From Hirudo medicinalis (Eukaryota; Annelida; Clitellata; Hirudinida; Hirudinidae): a DNA stretch of 10,049 bases. The stretch is from positions 15,886 through 25,934 of the forward strand of contig MPNW01000350.1 in NCBI GenBank assembly GCA_011800805.1, read 5' to 3'. The notes beneath the pieces are model-generated. The model searched no databases, was not told the origin of the DNA, and saw nothing but the letters and a program-made list of their open reading frames with translations. Below, one piece after another: positions 1 through 8,645 of this stretch. Made by a program: the position numbers and the translations under genes. Numbering within the stretch: position 1 is the stretch's first letter; each line of letters begins with the position of its first letter.

Positions 1-2
1 GA

Positions 3-119
3 CTACATACCAAAATATCGAAGGATTTTGATCCAAAATATCTAAAGCCTTACACCAATATAGCGAAGACCCCTGACCAACATAGCCATAGAAGCGCGGA
101 AAGTACGAGCACGAGGTGA
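3..119 (+). CDS. possible 3'-terminal coding exon, product unknown (partial)
   Basis: From base 3 a reading frame stays open for 38 codons and ends in TGA at 117-119, while the other two frames stop early. The residues are polar and look protein-like (for example KISKDFDPKYLKPY and then TPDQHSHRSAES), with no repeats or membrane segment. A consensus AATAAA lies nine bases after the stop, as expected for a last exon. The 5' part would lie outside the window. I recognise no domain. The length is short enough that chance in AT-rich DNA cannot be excluded, so this is a weak call resting on the open frame plus the polyadenylation signal. Confidence 0.3.
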   Translation, partial: LHTKISKDFDPKYLKPYTNIAKTPDQHSHRSAESTSTR

Positions 120-127
120 TTATGAAC

Positions 128-133
128 AATAAA
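128..133 (+). terminator. AATAAA polyadenylation signal
   Basis: A consensus AATAAA hexamer sits nine bases after the TGA of the possible terminal exon at 3-119, and T-rich DNA follows at about 168-245. It fits a transcript end on the plus strand. The hexamer is common by chance in DNA this AT-rich, so the call depends on the neighbouring open frame. Confidence 0.3.
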
Positions 134-334
134 GTATTAAAAAGTGTCTCAATGCTTGAATATAGTTCCATCAATTTTTTAAATTTATTTTTACTGTTTT
201 TTGTGCATTTTGTGCAATACATTTTTGAAACTTTGTTTTAAATTTATAAATTGAAAAAAATAATTTTGCTTTCACGTTATATAATCAATAAATGATAATT
301 TCCTTTTTCAATCGCGACGAGAACTGGTTAAGAT

Positions 335-1044
335 ATGGCTTTATGTTCGGCTTGTGAAAAGGTTATTACCAAGAGAATGTATAGTTTTATGCGAATAATG
401 CGAAGGATGGATGCACCTTAAATGCACGAACGGTAAGAATATACCACGATGTTATATATTTTCACTAAAATCACTGTATTAGAAGTTATTATTTGACTTT
501 CTTTGAAATTTCATCGGAGAGTTATAGGGAGGCGTTAAAGAAAAAAATAGCACATTTAAATGGAAATGTCAAAGTTGTAGAGTAAAGAAGGAACGATTGG
601 AGAATCATGAATCTAATAAAGATGGCATTCCACCAATTATAGAACCTTCACATAAGGAACTCATGGGGAATGGAGACATTTCATCCATTAACCTCCCAGA
701 CGTCAGCATGGATAGAATGGAATTTGAACAATTCCAACTCATTGAAAACGGTTCAAATAAAGTAAGGCTGTAAGCTCTTGAGCTACATTGGCTTTAAATA
801 CACCCTCAGCAGGAAAACAAAAACCACCTCATATTGGAGATGCTATAAGCAAGCTAAACCTAATGTCTGTCCTGGGATTGTCTGGCAGAAGGGAGAAATA
901 TACTTAAATACGTGGAGGAGTGAATCAGGAGCACCACGTTTCCACCTGTTTCGTGGTCATGTTACAGAAAATATGTGCGAACCAACAACGACTGCGAAAG
1001 TTGGCATAGTCGCCTCAACAGGAAAGCAGAAACATCGGGCTTAA
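335..1044 (+). pseudogene. PHD finger + FLYWCH zinc-finger gene, degenerate and truncated
   Basis: Exon 1 (335-432) begins ATG with CSAC, the first ligand pair of a PHD finger. The next ligands, C-E-stop-C-E-G-W-M-H-L-K-C, are in the +1 frame (390-428), with TAA where a residue should be; frame 0 stops at 419. A GTAAG donor follows at 433. Exon 2 (from about 532) completes the Cys4-His-Cys3 pattern with WKCQSC, then a polar linker to TAA at 771. One frame over, 778-1044 encodes a FLYWCH-like finger: GFKY, SYWRC, the second Cys in NVCPG, then GH and a Cys further on. The linker end (LIENGSNKVRL) and the finger start read as one domain, so a small indel separates them. FLYWCH fingers are known in transcription factors and fused to Mutator-like transposases, so this may be a host gene relic or transposon-derived. 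Two frame breaks and a stop argue for a pseudogene. The 3' end is lost at the undetermined base at 1051. Confidence 0.6.
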
Positions 1045-1050
1045 ATCTAT

Positions 1051-1051
1051 N
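1051..1051. other. undetermined base at a probable sequence join
   Basis: The only ambiguous base in the window. On its left is the end of the FLYWCH region on the plus strand. On its right the sequence begins in mid-codon inside cathepsin L exon 3 on the minus strand, without the 3' end of that exon, its donor site or exons 4-8. A natural breakpoint falling exactly on an unresolved base would be a coincidence, so an assembly or consensus join is more likely. Confidence 0.7.
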
Positions 1052-1744
1052 CAACTTCAGTTGGAAGATCAGAAAGAGAAAGAGGAGTCAGGAAGGTGCT
1101 GCCATTTCGTTGATGGTTTTCAGGAACTCTGAGAGTCAACATCGATGCTCTGAACTCTTCCATTGTCTGTTTAGTTGGGTGAAATTGCCTTCAATTTATA
1201 AGAGGAAGTGAAGAGCATTTTAGATTGAGTTAAAAATAACATCGGAATTCAGTAATATCAATGATTTAATATCAATAATTTAATTCAGTAATTTAATATC
1301 AATGATTTAATATAAAAAAATTAATTCAATGATTTAATATCATTAATTTAATATCAATAATAATCAATAATATCAATGATTTATTATCAATAATTTAATA
1401 TCAATAATACCATGTCAGAATACTGATTAATGCCCCTTGCGAATGTTTCAAGACCTCTTGAGTATTTCATGTTGTGGATTAAAATATTTTTTAAGTTCAT
1501 TTTAAATATTTCTTTCCTGTTATTTTCATCTTCCTGACTGGAAAATCTGCGTCCTTAATTGCAATAAAATGAAGTAGCATTAACAGATCCTTTAACTGTC
1601 TTTCAATCAATTTTACAATTACGAACCATAAATCTGCTTGAAAGAAGACCACTGCTTCTCCAAATTCAGTTCAAAGTCTTCCAAGTGGAAGGAAAAGACC
1701 ACAGAAAAGATGGTCGACAGACAAACAAACGAGAACAGTTTCAT
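1052..1744 (-). CDS. cathepsin L-like cysteine protease, copy 3, N-terminal part only
   Basis: Three minus-strand exons are visible: 1744-1627 (ATG, signal peptide, start of the propeptide), 1553-1411 and 1166-1052. Introns are 73 and 244 bases, phases 1 and 0, with GT-AG ends. Residues 1-19 are hydrophobic (MKLFSFVCLSTIFSVVF), a secretion signal. Exon 2 carries the I29 inhibitor propeptide with an ERFNIN-type pattern (D-x3-R-x3-F-x2-N-x3-I-x3-N) and the INQYSDM equivalent of the GNFD motif. Exon 3 gives TMEEFRASML and reaches LPTEV, just before the mature enzyme (VDWR). The catalytic domain is absent because the sequence breaks at 1051. The frame is intact throughout. Exons 1 and 2 have exactly the same lengths (118 and 143) as in copy 2. 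Family role: papain-type endopeptidase made as a zymogen for lysosome, gut or secretion. The rest of the gene may be copy 1 at the right edge. Confidence 0.85.
1241..1408. repeat. AT-rich minisatellite in intron 2 of cathepsin L copy 3
   Basis: Imperfect tandem repeats of a unit near TTTAATATCAATGA, with variants TTTAATATCAATAA and TTTAATTCAGTAA, fill most of the 244-base intron. The same intron is only 42 bases in copy 2, so repeat expansion accounts for the extra length. There is no coding potential. Confidence 0.75.
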
Positions 1745-1850
1745 TGGAAACTTGTTAGTGAACGAGCAATTGAATCGAATTGTTAAATATAAACCTTTTT
1801 AAACAATGTTTTTGTTGCTTGAAGTTTCTCAATTTATTGCTTAATTAACG

Positions 1851-1877
1851 ATCAAGTGATGTATCACATGAGCAGTT
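1851..1877 (-). promoter_or_regulatory. conserved upstream element of cathepsin L copy 3
   Basis: A 27-base block matches 4396-4422 at 22 positions. Both lie about 100 bases upstream of the respective ATG (107 here, 96 in copy 2), in flanks that otherwise align poorly. The core is the small palindrome TGATnnATCA. Conservation at a fixed distance from two paralogous starts suggests a core promoter or transcription-factor site; which factor binds is unknown. Confidence 0.4.
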
Positions 1878-2052
1878 TGCAGTCAGTTTCATATTGCCTG
1901 TGTGAGTAATGTTCACTTTCACAGCCAATTACCGGCCTCATTTGATATTCAAGTTTAATTTTATCAATAATTCTTCCGTTACTATAACACTCGCGTTGTA
2001 AGATAGTTTCTGTTACAATTTTGAAATTGCAAACATTCGCATTTATTTCCAT
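1864..2052 (-). CDS. uncertain Cys-containing small ORF or exon remnant
   Basis: A 62-codon minus-strand frame from ATG ends at TGA, and the frame stays open about 30 codons further upstream, where it adds KCFIGKWIQ. It would contain five spaced cysteines over the extended frame, with segments such as ILQRECYSNGRIID and VIGCESEHYSHRQ. Composition looks more protein-like than a chance AT-rich frame. There is no signal peptide, no recognised domain and no clear splice partner. Its stop overlaps the element conserved upstream of copy 2, where no such ORF exists. It may be chance or a relic exon. Confidence 0.2.
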   Translation of the reverse strand: MEINANVCNFKIVTETILQRECYSNGRIIDKIKLEYQMRPVIGCESEHYSHRQYETDCKLLM

Positions 2053-2726
2053 TTGAATCCACTTTCCGATGAAACACTTATAAATATTGTTTGTAGAAAT
2101 CGTTAGTTACGAGCAAATGGTTCAATCAAATCAGCAATCATCATTAGTTAAACAACCACAACTATAAATTACTTTTTGAGAATGTTTTCGTATATTTCAA
2201 CGATCGCGTACCAACAATTTCTCATAATTAAACCTTATTCAATATATAATAATTTAATATTTTAGAATCAATTTCTCGTGTAGCGTTGACAGGAATAATA
2301 GTTTAATTTTTGTAGAACCTTACGTACAACATTCTTTGTCGATGCAGCATCACCAGGATGACCTCAAATTTCAAATCTCTCATGTAATATCTAATATAAT
2401 ATCTCATATGGATTTATATTTTCCAGATTTGTTTTAAAATTCCTAATTTCAAATAAAATTGGTGTAATGGTTAAAGAACTGTACATACATGATTGATAAA
2501 AAAAAACCCTAATTCCTAATTTCAAAATAATGATATGATGATATGTGCATATATGCAGTTCGCTAGCCAGTTTAGACTCGAACAAGTTTTTCTTTTGTTA
2601 AAACCAAAAATTAAAATTTAACAACACTTGTGCAACGTTTACTTAAAAGCAACAATCAATAAGGTTAGCATGTTCACTCAATAAATTCAATCGTTATCAA
2701 CGGCATTTCCTTTTGCGATGGCTAGT
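2053..2726. other. intergenic stretch without a supported gene
   Basis: AT-rich DNA between the 5' flank of copy 3 and the 3' end of copy 2. A minus-strand frame at 2391-2585 is low-complexity and hydrophobic and is not convincing. A short imperfect direct repeat around CCTAATTTCAAA occurs near 2442 and 2515. I see no RNA gene, and no consensus polyadenylation hexamer for copy 2 within about 120 bases of its stop. Confidence 0.6.
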
Positions 2727-4300
<1,574 letters not shown>

Positions 4301-4395
4301 TTCGAGCCTTTAAAAGTAAAACTTTAAGACACAAGATATTGTTTGAAAGCAACCGTTAATAATAGAATTGCCGTTTACGATTCAATCGTTCACTC

Positions 4396-4422
4396 ATCAA
4401 ATGATAAATCATATGAGTAGTT
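4396..4422 (-). promoter_or_regulatory. conserved upstream element of cathepsin L copy 2
   Basis: Partner of the element at 1851-1877 with 22 of 27 bases the same. It holds TGATAAATCA, whose TGATAA half also fits a GATA-factor site (WGATAR). It lies 96 bases upstream of the ATG at 4300 on the minus strand. The GATA reading applies only to this copy, because copy 3 has TGATGTATCA. Confidence 0.4.
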
Positions 4423-4691
4423 GTCGCAACTTGTTTGTCTAGTTGTTGCTCCTTTCTAAGACCTTGTTGATGGCTAATTAATGACATGATTTGAAGTTCA
4501 TATGTGAATGTGTTTTATTGACACTCGTTTCAATTTAACATTGAATGAGAATAAATTTAAACAAAAAGAAAGTAAGTGAGATAAAAATGAGTAAACTGTC
4601 GCAACCAGATTTTCCTTACTGACTTGTTGGCTTTGTTGGTTAAGATAACGAAAACATATTTTTGAATGTTTGTATTTAGGCGATCTTTTGA

Positions 4692-4725
4692 GTGCCTTAC
4701 GTATCCGTATAGGATGCGAAGGCAC
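4692..4725. repeat. 34-base near-perfect hairpin followed by a T run
   Basis: GTGCCTT at 4692 pairs with AAGGCAC at 4719-4725, and the inner arms CGTATCC and GGATGCG also pair with one G-T type mismatch and a one-base bulge, leaving a loop of about five bases. Six T residues follow on the plus strand. It lies 3' of the tRNA-like box region on the minus strand, so it may be part of the same element. A separate foldback relic is possible. Confidence 0.5.
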
Positions 4726-4784
4726 TTTTTTAATCGATCTACCATTTATAAACCTATATAAATATAGCGCCTCTACCCGAGGGC

Positions 4785-4866
4785 GCTCCCTGGCGGTGCA
4801 GGCTGGGTTGCGAACACGACACATTACGACTGTTGCCATTACCACCGAGCTAACTCGCAGACCAAA
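4785..4866 (-). mobile_element. tRNA-derived SINE-like head with pol III A and B boxes
   Basis: On the minus strand, TTAGCTCGGTGG (4853-4842) fits the pol III A box and GTGTTCGCAACCC (4817-4805) fits the B box, about 24 bases apart, which is slightly short for a tRNA. The stretch is clearly richer in G and C than its flanks. It does not fold into an obvious full cloverleaf in my reading, so a SINE head fits better than a functional tRNA gene. The element would continue on the minus strand through a short GC-rich hairpin (4768-4789) and the stem at 4692-4725. Its 3' end and target-site duplications are not clear. Confidence 0.5.
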
Positions 4867-4927
4867 GAGTAGGGAATTTGAAAACTTCAAAATCGAAAGT
4901 ACATTATTCTATAAAATAATTTACAGA

Positions 4928-5217
4928 ATGGTTTGTTTGTTTTTTGTACTATTTATTTTATCTATTTCTTCTCAGACAGTTTATGCTCACGCAGAACGGC
5001 ACTTAACCTTTTGAAAACAAAATAACTGAGACAGTTCGGACAAATTATGAAAAAAGAAATGAGATCTAATCTAAAATTAAATTTATCTGTTAAAAATTTG
5101 ATTGATCAGACATCTGACGGATCGGCTTTAGGTGACAGATTTAACATGAGACCAGCAATTTCACTTGTTTCGGTTGGTAAAAAAGAACTATATAGCACTG
5201 ATTTTAAAAATACCTAA
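4928..5217 (+). CDS. speculative small secreted protein, two exons
   Basis: ATG at 4928 opens 17 codons with a strongly hydrophobic core (MVCLFFVLFILSISSQ), typical of a signal peptide. A GT at 4979 and a good CAG acceptor ending at 5034 would remove 56 bases and join in frame to 5035-5217, a 60-codon frame ending TAA. It contains LIDQTSDGSALGDRFNM and SLVSVGKKELYS. The product would be 77 residues. Unspliced, the first frame stops at 5012-5014. The donor (ACA/GTTTAT) is weak, although other genes here also use GTT-type donors. I recognise no family and see no paralogue in the window. It may be chance. Confidence 0.22.
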
Positions 5218-5799
5218 CTTGAATGGTCATTTGACCAGATAATCAGAACATAAAAAATGAAGTCTTAAGTTGGTAATTTATTTATAAAATAAAGAAAGAA
5301 ATCATCTCAAAATCACCAAAAATATTTGAATATTGTATATGATTCATCAATGGAAATGTGTCATGGATTCCCTAGAATTTGAGAAATTTTATTAGCGATA
5401 AAAGGTGTTTTATATTCACAGTAAAAATGTCAACAAGATTCACAAAATGCCATTTCAATTTTAAGTTAAATAGTCGCATTCTCGGGATTATTTATTTTTA
5501 TTATCATTATTCTTTTAACTTAAGGCTTTTTGGCCCAAATTACTTTTATAAGTCAATTTTTGAAATTCATTTAAAAACATCAATACTATTTGTATTTCGA
5601 TTTCTGATTTCAAGTTTGTTATAAATTAAGGTCCTCAGTTTTAATGTTTCTAAAAAGGTTTCTAATAACTGTCGAACATTATTACAAATGGAATTACGAA
5701 TTAAATTTAGAAATATTCACAATATAATTTTATATATTAAACGACTGACTTTCATCATTAGATATTTCAACAAACAATTACCAAAACACCAGGGCAAAA
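5218..5799. other. intergenic stretch without a supported gene
   Basis: Very AT-rich DNA downstream of the helical-domain gene. A plus-strand frame at 5379-5624 is rich in Phe, Tyr, Ile and Leu with no motif, as expected of translated AT-rich noncoding DNA. A minus-strand ATTAAA variant polyadenylation hexamer near 5640 could serve the gene ending at 5800. No RNA gene or repeat is evident. Confidence 0.55.
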
Positions 5800-7222
5800 T
5801 TAATCCATATCATCGGATACATCCGTAATTGGGAGTTTAAAGCCAGAATCCAATGGAAGGTCTTTATGGCCCATTCCAAGTTCATTGTTAATTTCATGTG
5901 CGACATCTTCTAAATTGTTTTGCACAGTTTCCAATTGTTTTTCCAAAGTCTTCTTGTCGCTGGAGTAAACTGAAGTTTTATTATGAAACGAAATCGCATC
6001 TATGACCGTATTAATAGCTTCAAGACCAACTGCACCACATGCCAAGCCAGCCACAAGGTTTGGATTCATACATTTCGTCCCTTTCGACGGCAGAGCTGGA
6101 ATTATAGAGTTCTGTCTCTGAGACGTTCCTTGTTGCATGTGACAAATTGCCAGGTCTGCCATTTTATTTGTAAGGTCACGCTGTTGATTTAACAATATTT
6201 CTTGTTTTGTGAACAAGAGTTGTAAGTATTTCGATCTATTTTCAACATCGATTTGCTGCTTTGCATAGATGCGTTTCATCTTTTCATCTGTCATCTTTTT
6301 CCTATGTGTTTCTTTATTTTTTATTTCTTCGAACTTTTCCGGATTTACTACAATAAATTAAAGTTGATACAAAGTATTGCCTATCAAAAATAACATAAAA
6401 TAATATAATAACTTAGTAATAATTTAAGTAATAAATTAGTAATAATTTAAGTAATAATCAAAAGTTTAAAAAAATAATTAAATGACTTTTTATCAACTTT
6501 TTGCATTTCAAAATATAATTTACCTTTTTTTGTGTAGTTCTTGATTTTTTCTACATCTAAATCGGAAAATATATCACTTTTCCCTGCAATCTTACCCAGA
6601 TCGAACAAGGTCAAATCGTCTGCCGTGTAAACTTCATGTTCTTCAAAATATCGTTCTATGTTTGAGAACTTGGAAGAATTGACATTTCCGAAAATATCCT
6701 TCAGAGTTTGCTTCAAGTTTTTGATACCTTTTTAATACGAATTACAAAAGTTAAGTTGAAGGAAGGAATTTGTCTTCCCCTAAATTTGCAATTCACCAAA
6801 AGTCGGAAAGTTTTATTTCAATTAGTACTCTTAAAGTACGTAATTTTTGCAATTAAAAACATCGGTTACAAAGACATAAAACCATTAAAATTGTATTGCA
6901 TATTAAATGAGAAGGCTGATGAGATCAATACTACGAAATTTATAAATATTAGCTTCAGCTGAAGTGAACCGGTTTTAGTAGAATGATTTTAATGTAAATT
7001 TTAAATATCGGAAAATAGTTTAGGCAACCAACCTCTGATATCACCAAGTAATTTCCTGATTTCAATGGTTTTGAAAAACTCTGCTTCTTTCAAAATGTCT
7101 TCATCCAAATATTTCAGATCCTCCTCTTTAAAAACTTTTATGATTTTAAAAGCTTCCAACATTCCGTTAATTCTTTCGTCATCTTCGCCAAAAACTACTT
7201 GCAGCCTTTCTTTTAGACTCAT
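5800..7222 (-). CDS. unrecognised protein: two SAM/death-like helical domains, coiled coils, hydrophobic segment
   Basis: Three minus-strand exons, 7222-7033, 6727-6524 and 6347-5800, join through GT-AG introns of 305 and 176 bases, both phase 1, into a 313-residue frame without a break. Residues 1-63 and 65-131 are related helical domains of about 65 residues: each starts LK-x2-L-x3-FG, has a central F/Y-x2-(E/D)DL-x2-(L/F)D, and ends with a charged helix. They resemble SAM or death-fold domains in size and pattern, but I cannot assign a family. Residues about 133-200 are highly charged and heptad-like (QQIDVENRSKYLQLLFTKQE), then a polar linker. Residues 229-252 are hydrophobic and Gly/Ala-rich (LVAGLACGAVGLEAINTV), long enough to enter a membrane. 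Residues 259-289 form a second coiled coil, followed by an acidic tail. The start ATG aligns with the domain start; an in-frame upstream exon is not excluded. Adaptor or membrane-associated oligomer is inference only. Confidence 0.75.
6413..6458. repeat. two-copy 23-base tandem repeat
   Basis: TTAGTAATAATTTAAGTAAT plus three bases occurs at 6413-6435 and again directly at 6436-6458 with 22 of 23 bases the same. It lies inside intron 2 of the two-domain gene and looks like ordinary intronic slippage. Confidence 0.8.
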
Positions 7223-7435
7223 AACATACGAATTCGTTAAAACACTTTTTTTCGTAAAATCTGTTAAATCCGCTTATATTAATTTAAATGGTTTCACGTA
7301 CCACACCTTTAATCACCAATTAAATTTAATCAAGCTTAAGTACTCATCCGGTTAAGAAATATTTATACATTTGGTTTGGAACAAACAATCAATCTGATTC
7401 TGGGAATTGCCAAGGTTATGCTTAGCTATGCCGAA

Positions 7436-7455
7436 ATATAAATAGAATAGCTATA
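7436..7455 (+). promoter_or_regulatory. 20-base TATA-containing block, copy 1
   Basis: ATATAAATAGAATAGCTATA is repeated exactly at 8499-8518, 1,063 bases away. Both copies are preceded 32-42 bases upstream by CTGATTC followed by a GGAATT-like string, so the shared block is longer but diverged. TATAAATAG is a good TATA box on the plus strand. No convincing plus-strand gene follows this copy. It also lies about 215 bases upstream of the ATG of the minus-strand gene at 7222. Confidence 0.4.
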
Positions 7456-7915
7456 CGTACGAGTTAGATTAATTTAATCTTGATTTAATATACAATATTA
7501 TTTTAATTAGAAATGTCATAAAAATATTTATTAACAGCTCTTGATTGAAATTATAAAGGCATTAGTTTATGTGCTACGCACAAGGTGTTCCTATTCGTTT
7601 CTGGGATTACCCATGTTAGTGAAAGGAATATTTTGGCTAAGAAAAGGCTTATCATGGACATTAGCAACACATGTCACTTACCGACATCTTGCCATAGGAA
7701 ACTGCAGTGCGATTCATTTTCTTTTCAATCATAATTTGTTTGTTTTTGTTGCTCTAATAGCTGATAGATATCATTGGTGACCAGCTGAGAATACATTTAA
7801 CAATTACTCTAAGTAATATTACATTATCAACTTCTGATGGTTTCATATTTCTTACAAATGATGATTATTTATCCGAAAATATGTTTTTAACTTACAATAT
7901 CAGTGACATGACATT
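7456..7915. other. noncoding stretch without a supported gene
   Basis: A plus-strand frame at 7541-7780 opens with TTG rather than ATG and shows no motif or homology I recognise. A TATTAACAG acceptor-like string occurs near 7530, but no upstream exon fits it. The rest is AT-rich with no repeat or RNA structure that I can support. Confidence 0.5.
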
Positions 7916-8340
7916 TGTAAATTTTGTTTTTATACGCGGATGGATGTGCGTGATGGGGCTGTGTGATGTGCTTTAGTCGTCTGCGTGAGGCCGCGTGATG
8001 GTATCAATGGTTGTGGTTGTGGTTGGTTGTGGTTTGTGGGTTTTGCATGTTAATGAGCGTGGCTGCCTGGGTGTACATATAAGGAGTCGCTCAACGAGGC
8101 AGAGTTGGAGTTGGAATAGAGAGAATAGAGTTGGAGTGTGGAGAGTTTGGAGCGTTAGTGTGTTGAGTGAGCGTACGAAGAAGGCAGACGATAGTTGACA
8201 TAGCGAGAGGATGGTGTGCGTCATGTATTGGTTGTTGTGCTTGAGTTGCGATCTGCTTACTGTTTTTGCTGTTGTTCTTTTTGCTCTAAATATTTTTATT
8301 TCGATAATTGTGTTGATTTTCGATCAATATCGACTATACA
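7916..8340 (+). mobile_element. possible solo LTR (G/T-rich island with TATA box)
   Basis: Base composition changes sharply here: about 7936-8270 is G- and T-rich on the plus strand, against AT-rich flanks. It holds a GGTTGTGGTTGT-type low-complexity run (8004-8040), a TATATAAGG-like box near 8076, and a purine-rich GGAGTTGGA/GAGAATAGAG tract after it, then a T-rich end. This order (TATA box, transcribed purine-rich part, T-rich end) is typical of an LTR. The stretch can be bounded by TGTA (7916) and TACA (8337-8340), 425 bases. No matching target-site duplication is visible and no gag-pol remnant is adjacent. A host promoter with GC-rich 5' UTR is the alternative. Confidence 0.3.
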
Positions 8341-8498
8341 AAATAGATACCCGATAGGAGAGTTTTAGAACCTGACAATTAATTTGCTAATTACAAATAA
8401 GTTAGAACTAACCTGAAGAAATGTGTTTATGATATATTCATTCATTTCGGTCAGAAAATTTTCAGACTGATTCAGGAATTTCCCCACGCTTTGCAGAG

Positions 8499-8518
8499 AT
8501 ATAAATAGAATAGCTATA
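8499..8518 (+). promoter_or_regulatory. 20-base TATA-containing block, copy 2
   Basis: Exact repeat of 7436-7455. A TCACT string that could act as an initiator begins about 25 bases after the start of the TATA box, which is the right spacing for a core promoter on the plus strand. The next 120 bases on that strand have no long frame and then run into the 3' end of the opposite-strand cathepsin gene. Confidence 0.4.
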
Positions 8519-8563
8519 TGCGATCACTGATTCAAATTCAATTTAAATTATTTCGAAATGCAA

Positions 8564-8569
8564 TTTATT
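8564..8569 (-). terminator. AATAAA polyadenylation signal for cathepsin L copy 1
   Basis: TTTATT on the plus strand reads AATAAA on the minus strand, about 77 bases after the copy 1 stop at 8646. This is the only consensus hexamer I see close downstream of that stop. Confidence 0.45.
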
Positions 8570-8645
8570 TGAAATCTTCAAAGTTATTTGAATGCAAACA
8601 TCAAAACTCGACAATAAATCTTAAAAGGTTCGCAAAATTATTTCA

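Noticed and set aside
975..1211. Plus-strand frame spanning the undetermined base
   Set aside because: Its right half is the antisense of cathepsin exon 3 and its left half is an out-of-frame reading of the FLYWCH region; it spans the likely join.
1241..1408. CRISPR-like or regulatory array
   Set aside because: The units are adjacent, degenerate and AT-only without unique spacers, and they lie in an intron of an animal gene: an ordinary minisatellite.
2391..2585. Minus-strand 64-codon frame
   Set aside because: Low-complexity, hydrophobic and Ile/Leu/Phe-rich; no motif, splice partner or conservation.
4790..4863. Functional tRNA gene
   Set aside because: A and B boxes are present but their spacing is short and no full cloverleaf or clear anticodon arm could be drawn, so a SINE head fits better.
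4498..4890. Minus-strand 130-codon frame
   Set aside because: It runs through the SINE-like element and AT-rich flank; the sequence is explained by the element and shows no protein motif.
5379..5624. Plus-strand 81-codon frame
   Set aside because: Phe/Tyr/Ile-rich translation of AT-rich noncoding DNA.
5983..6192. Plus-strand frame opposite the third exon of the two-domain gene
   Set aside because: Antisense shadow of a well-supported exon.
6708..6962. Plus-strand 84-codon frame inside intron 1 of the two-domain gene
   Set aside because: No motif and Lys/Ile/Leu-rich; it overlaps the exon 2 edge of the opposite gene and looks like chance.
7065..7355. Plus-strand 96-codon frame
   Set aside because: Antisense of exon 1 of the two-domain gene; Ser/Lys/Leu-rich.
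7973..8224. Minus-strand frame in the G/T-rich island, with its plus-strand counterpart at 7995-8198
   Set aside because: Composition reflects the low-complexity repeats (Thr, Leu, Pro or Val, Trp, Gly runs); no domain, and better explained by an LTR-like or promoter sequence.
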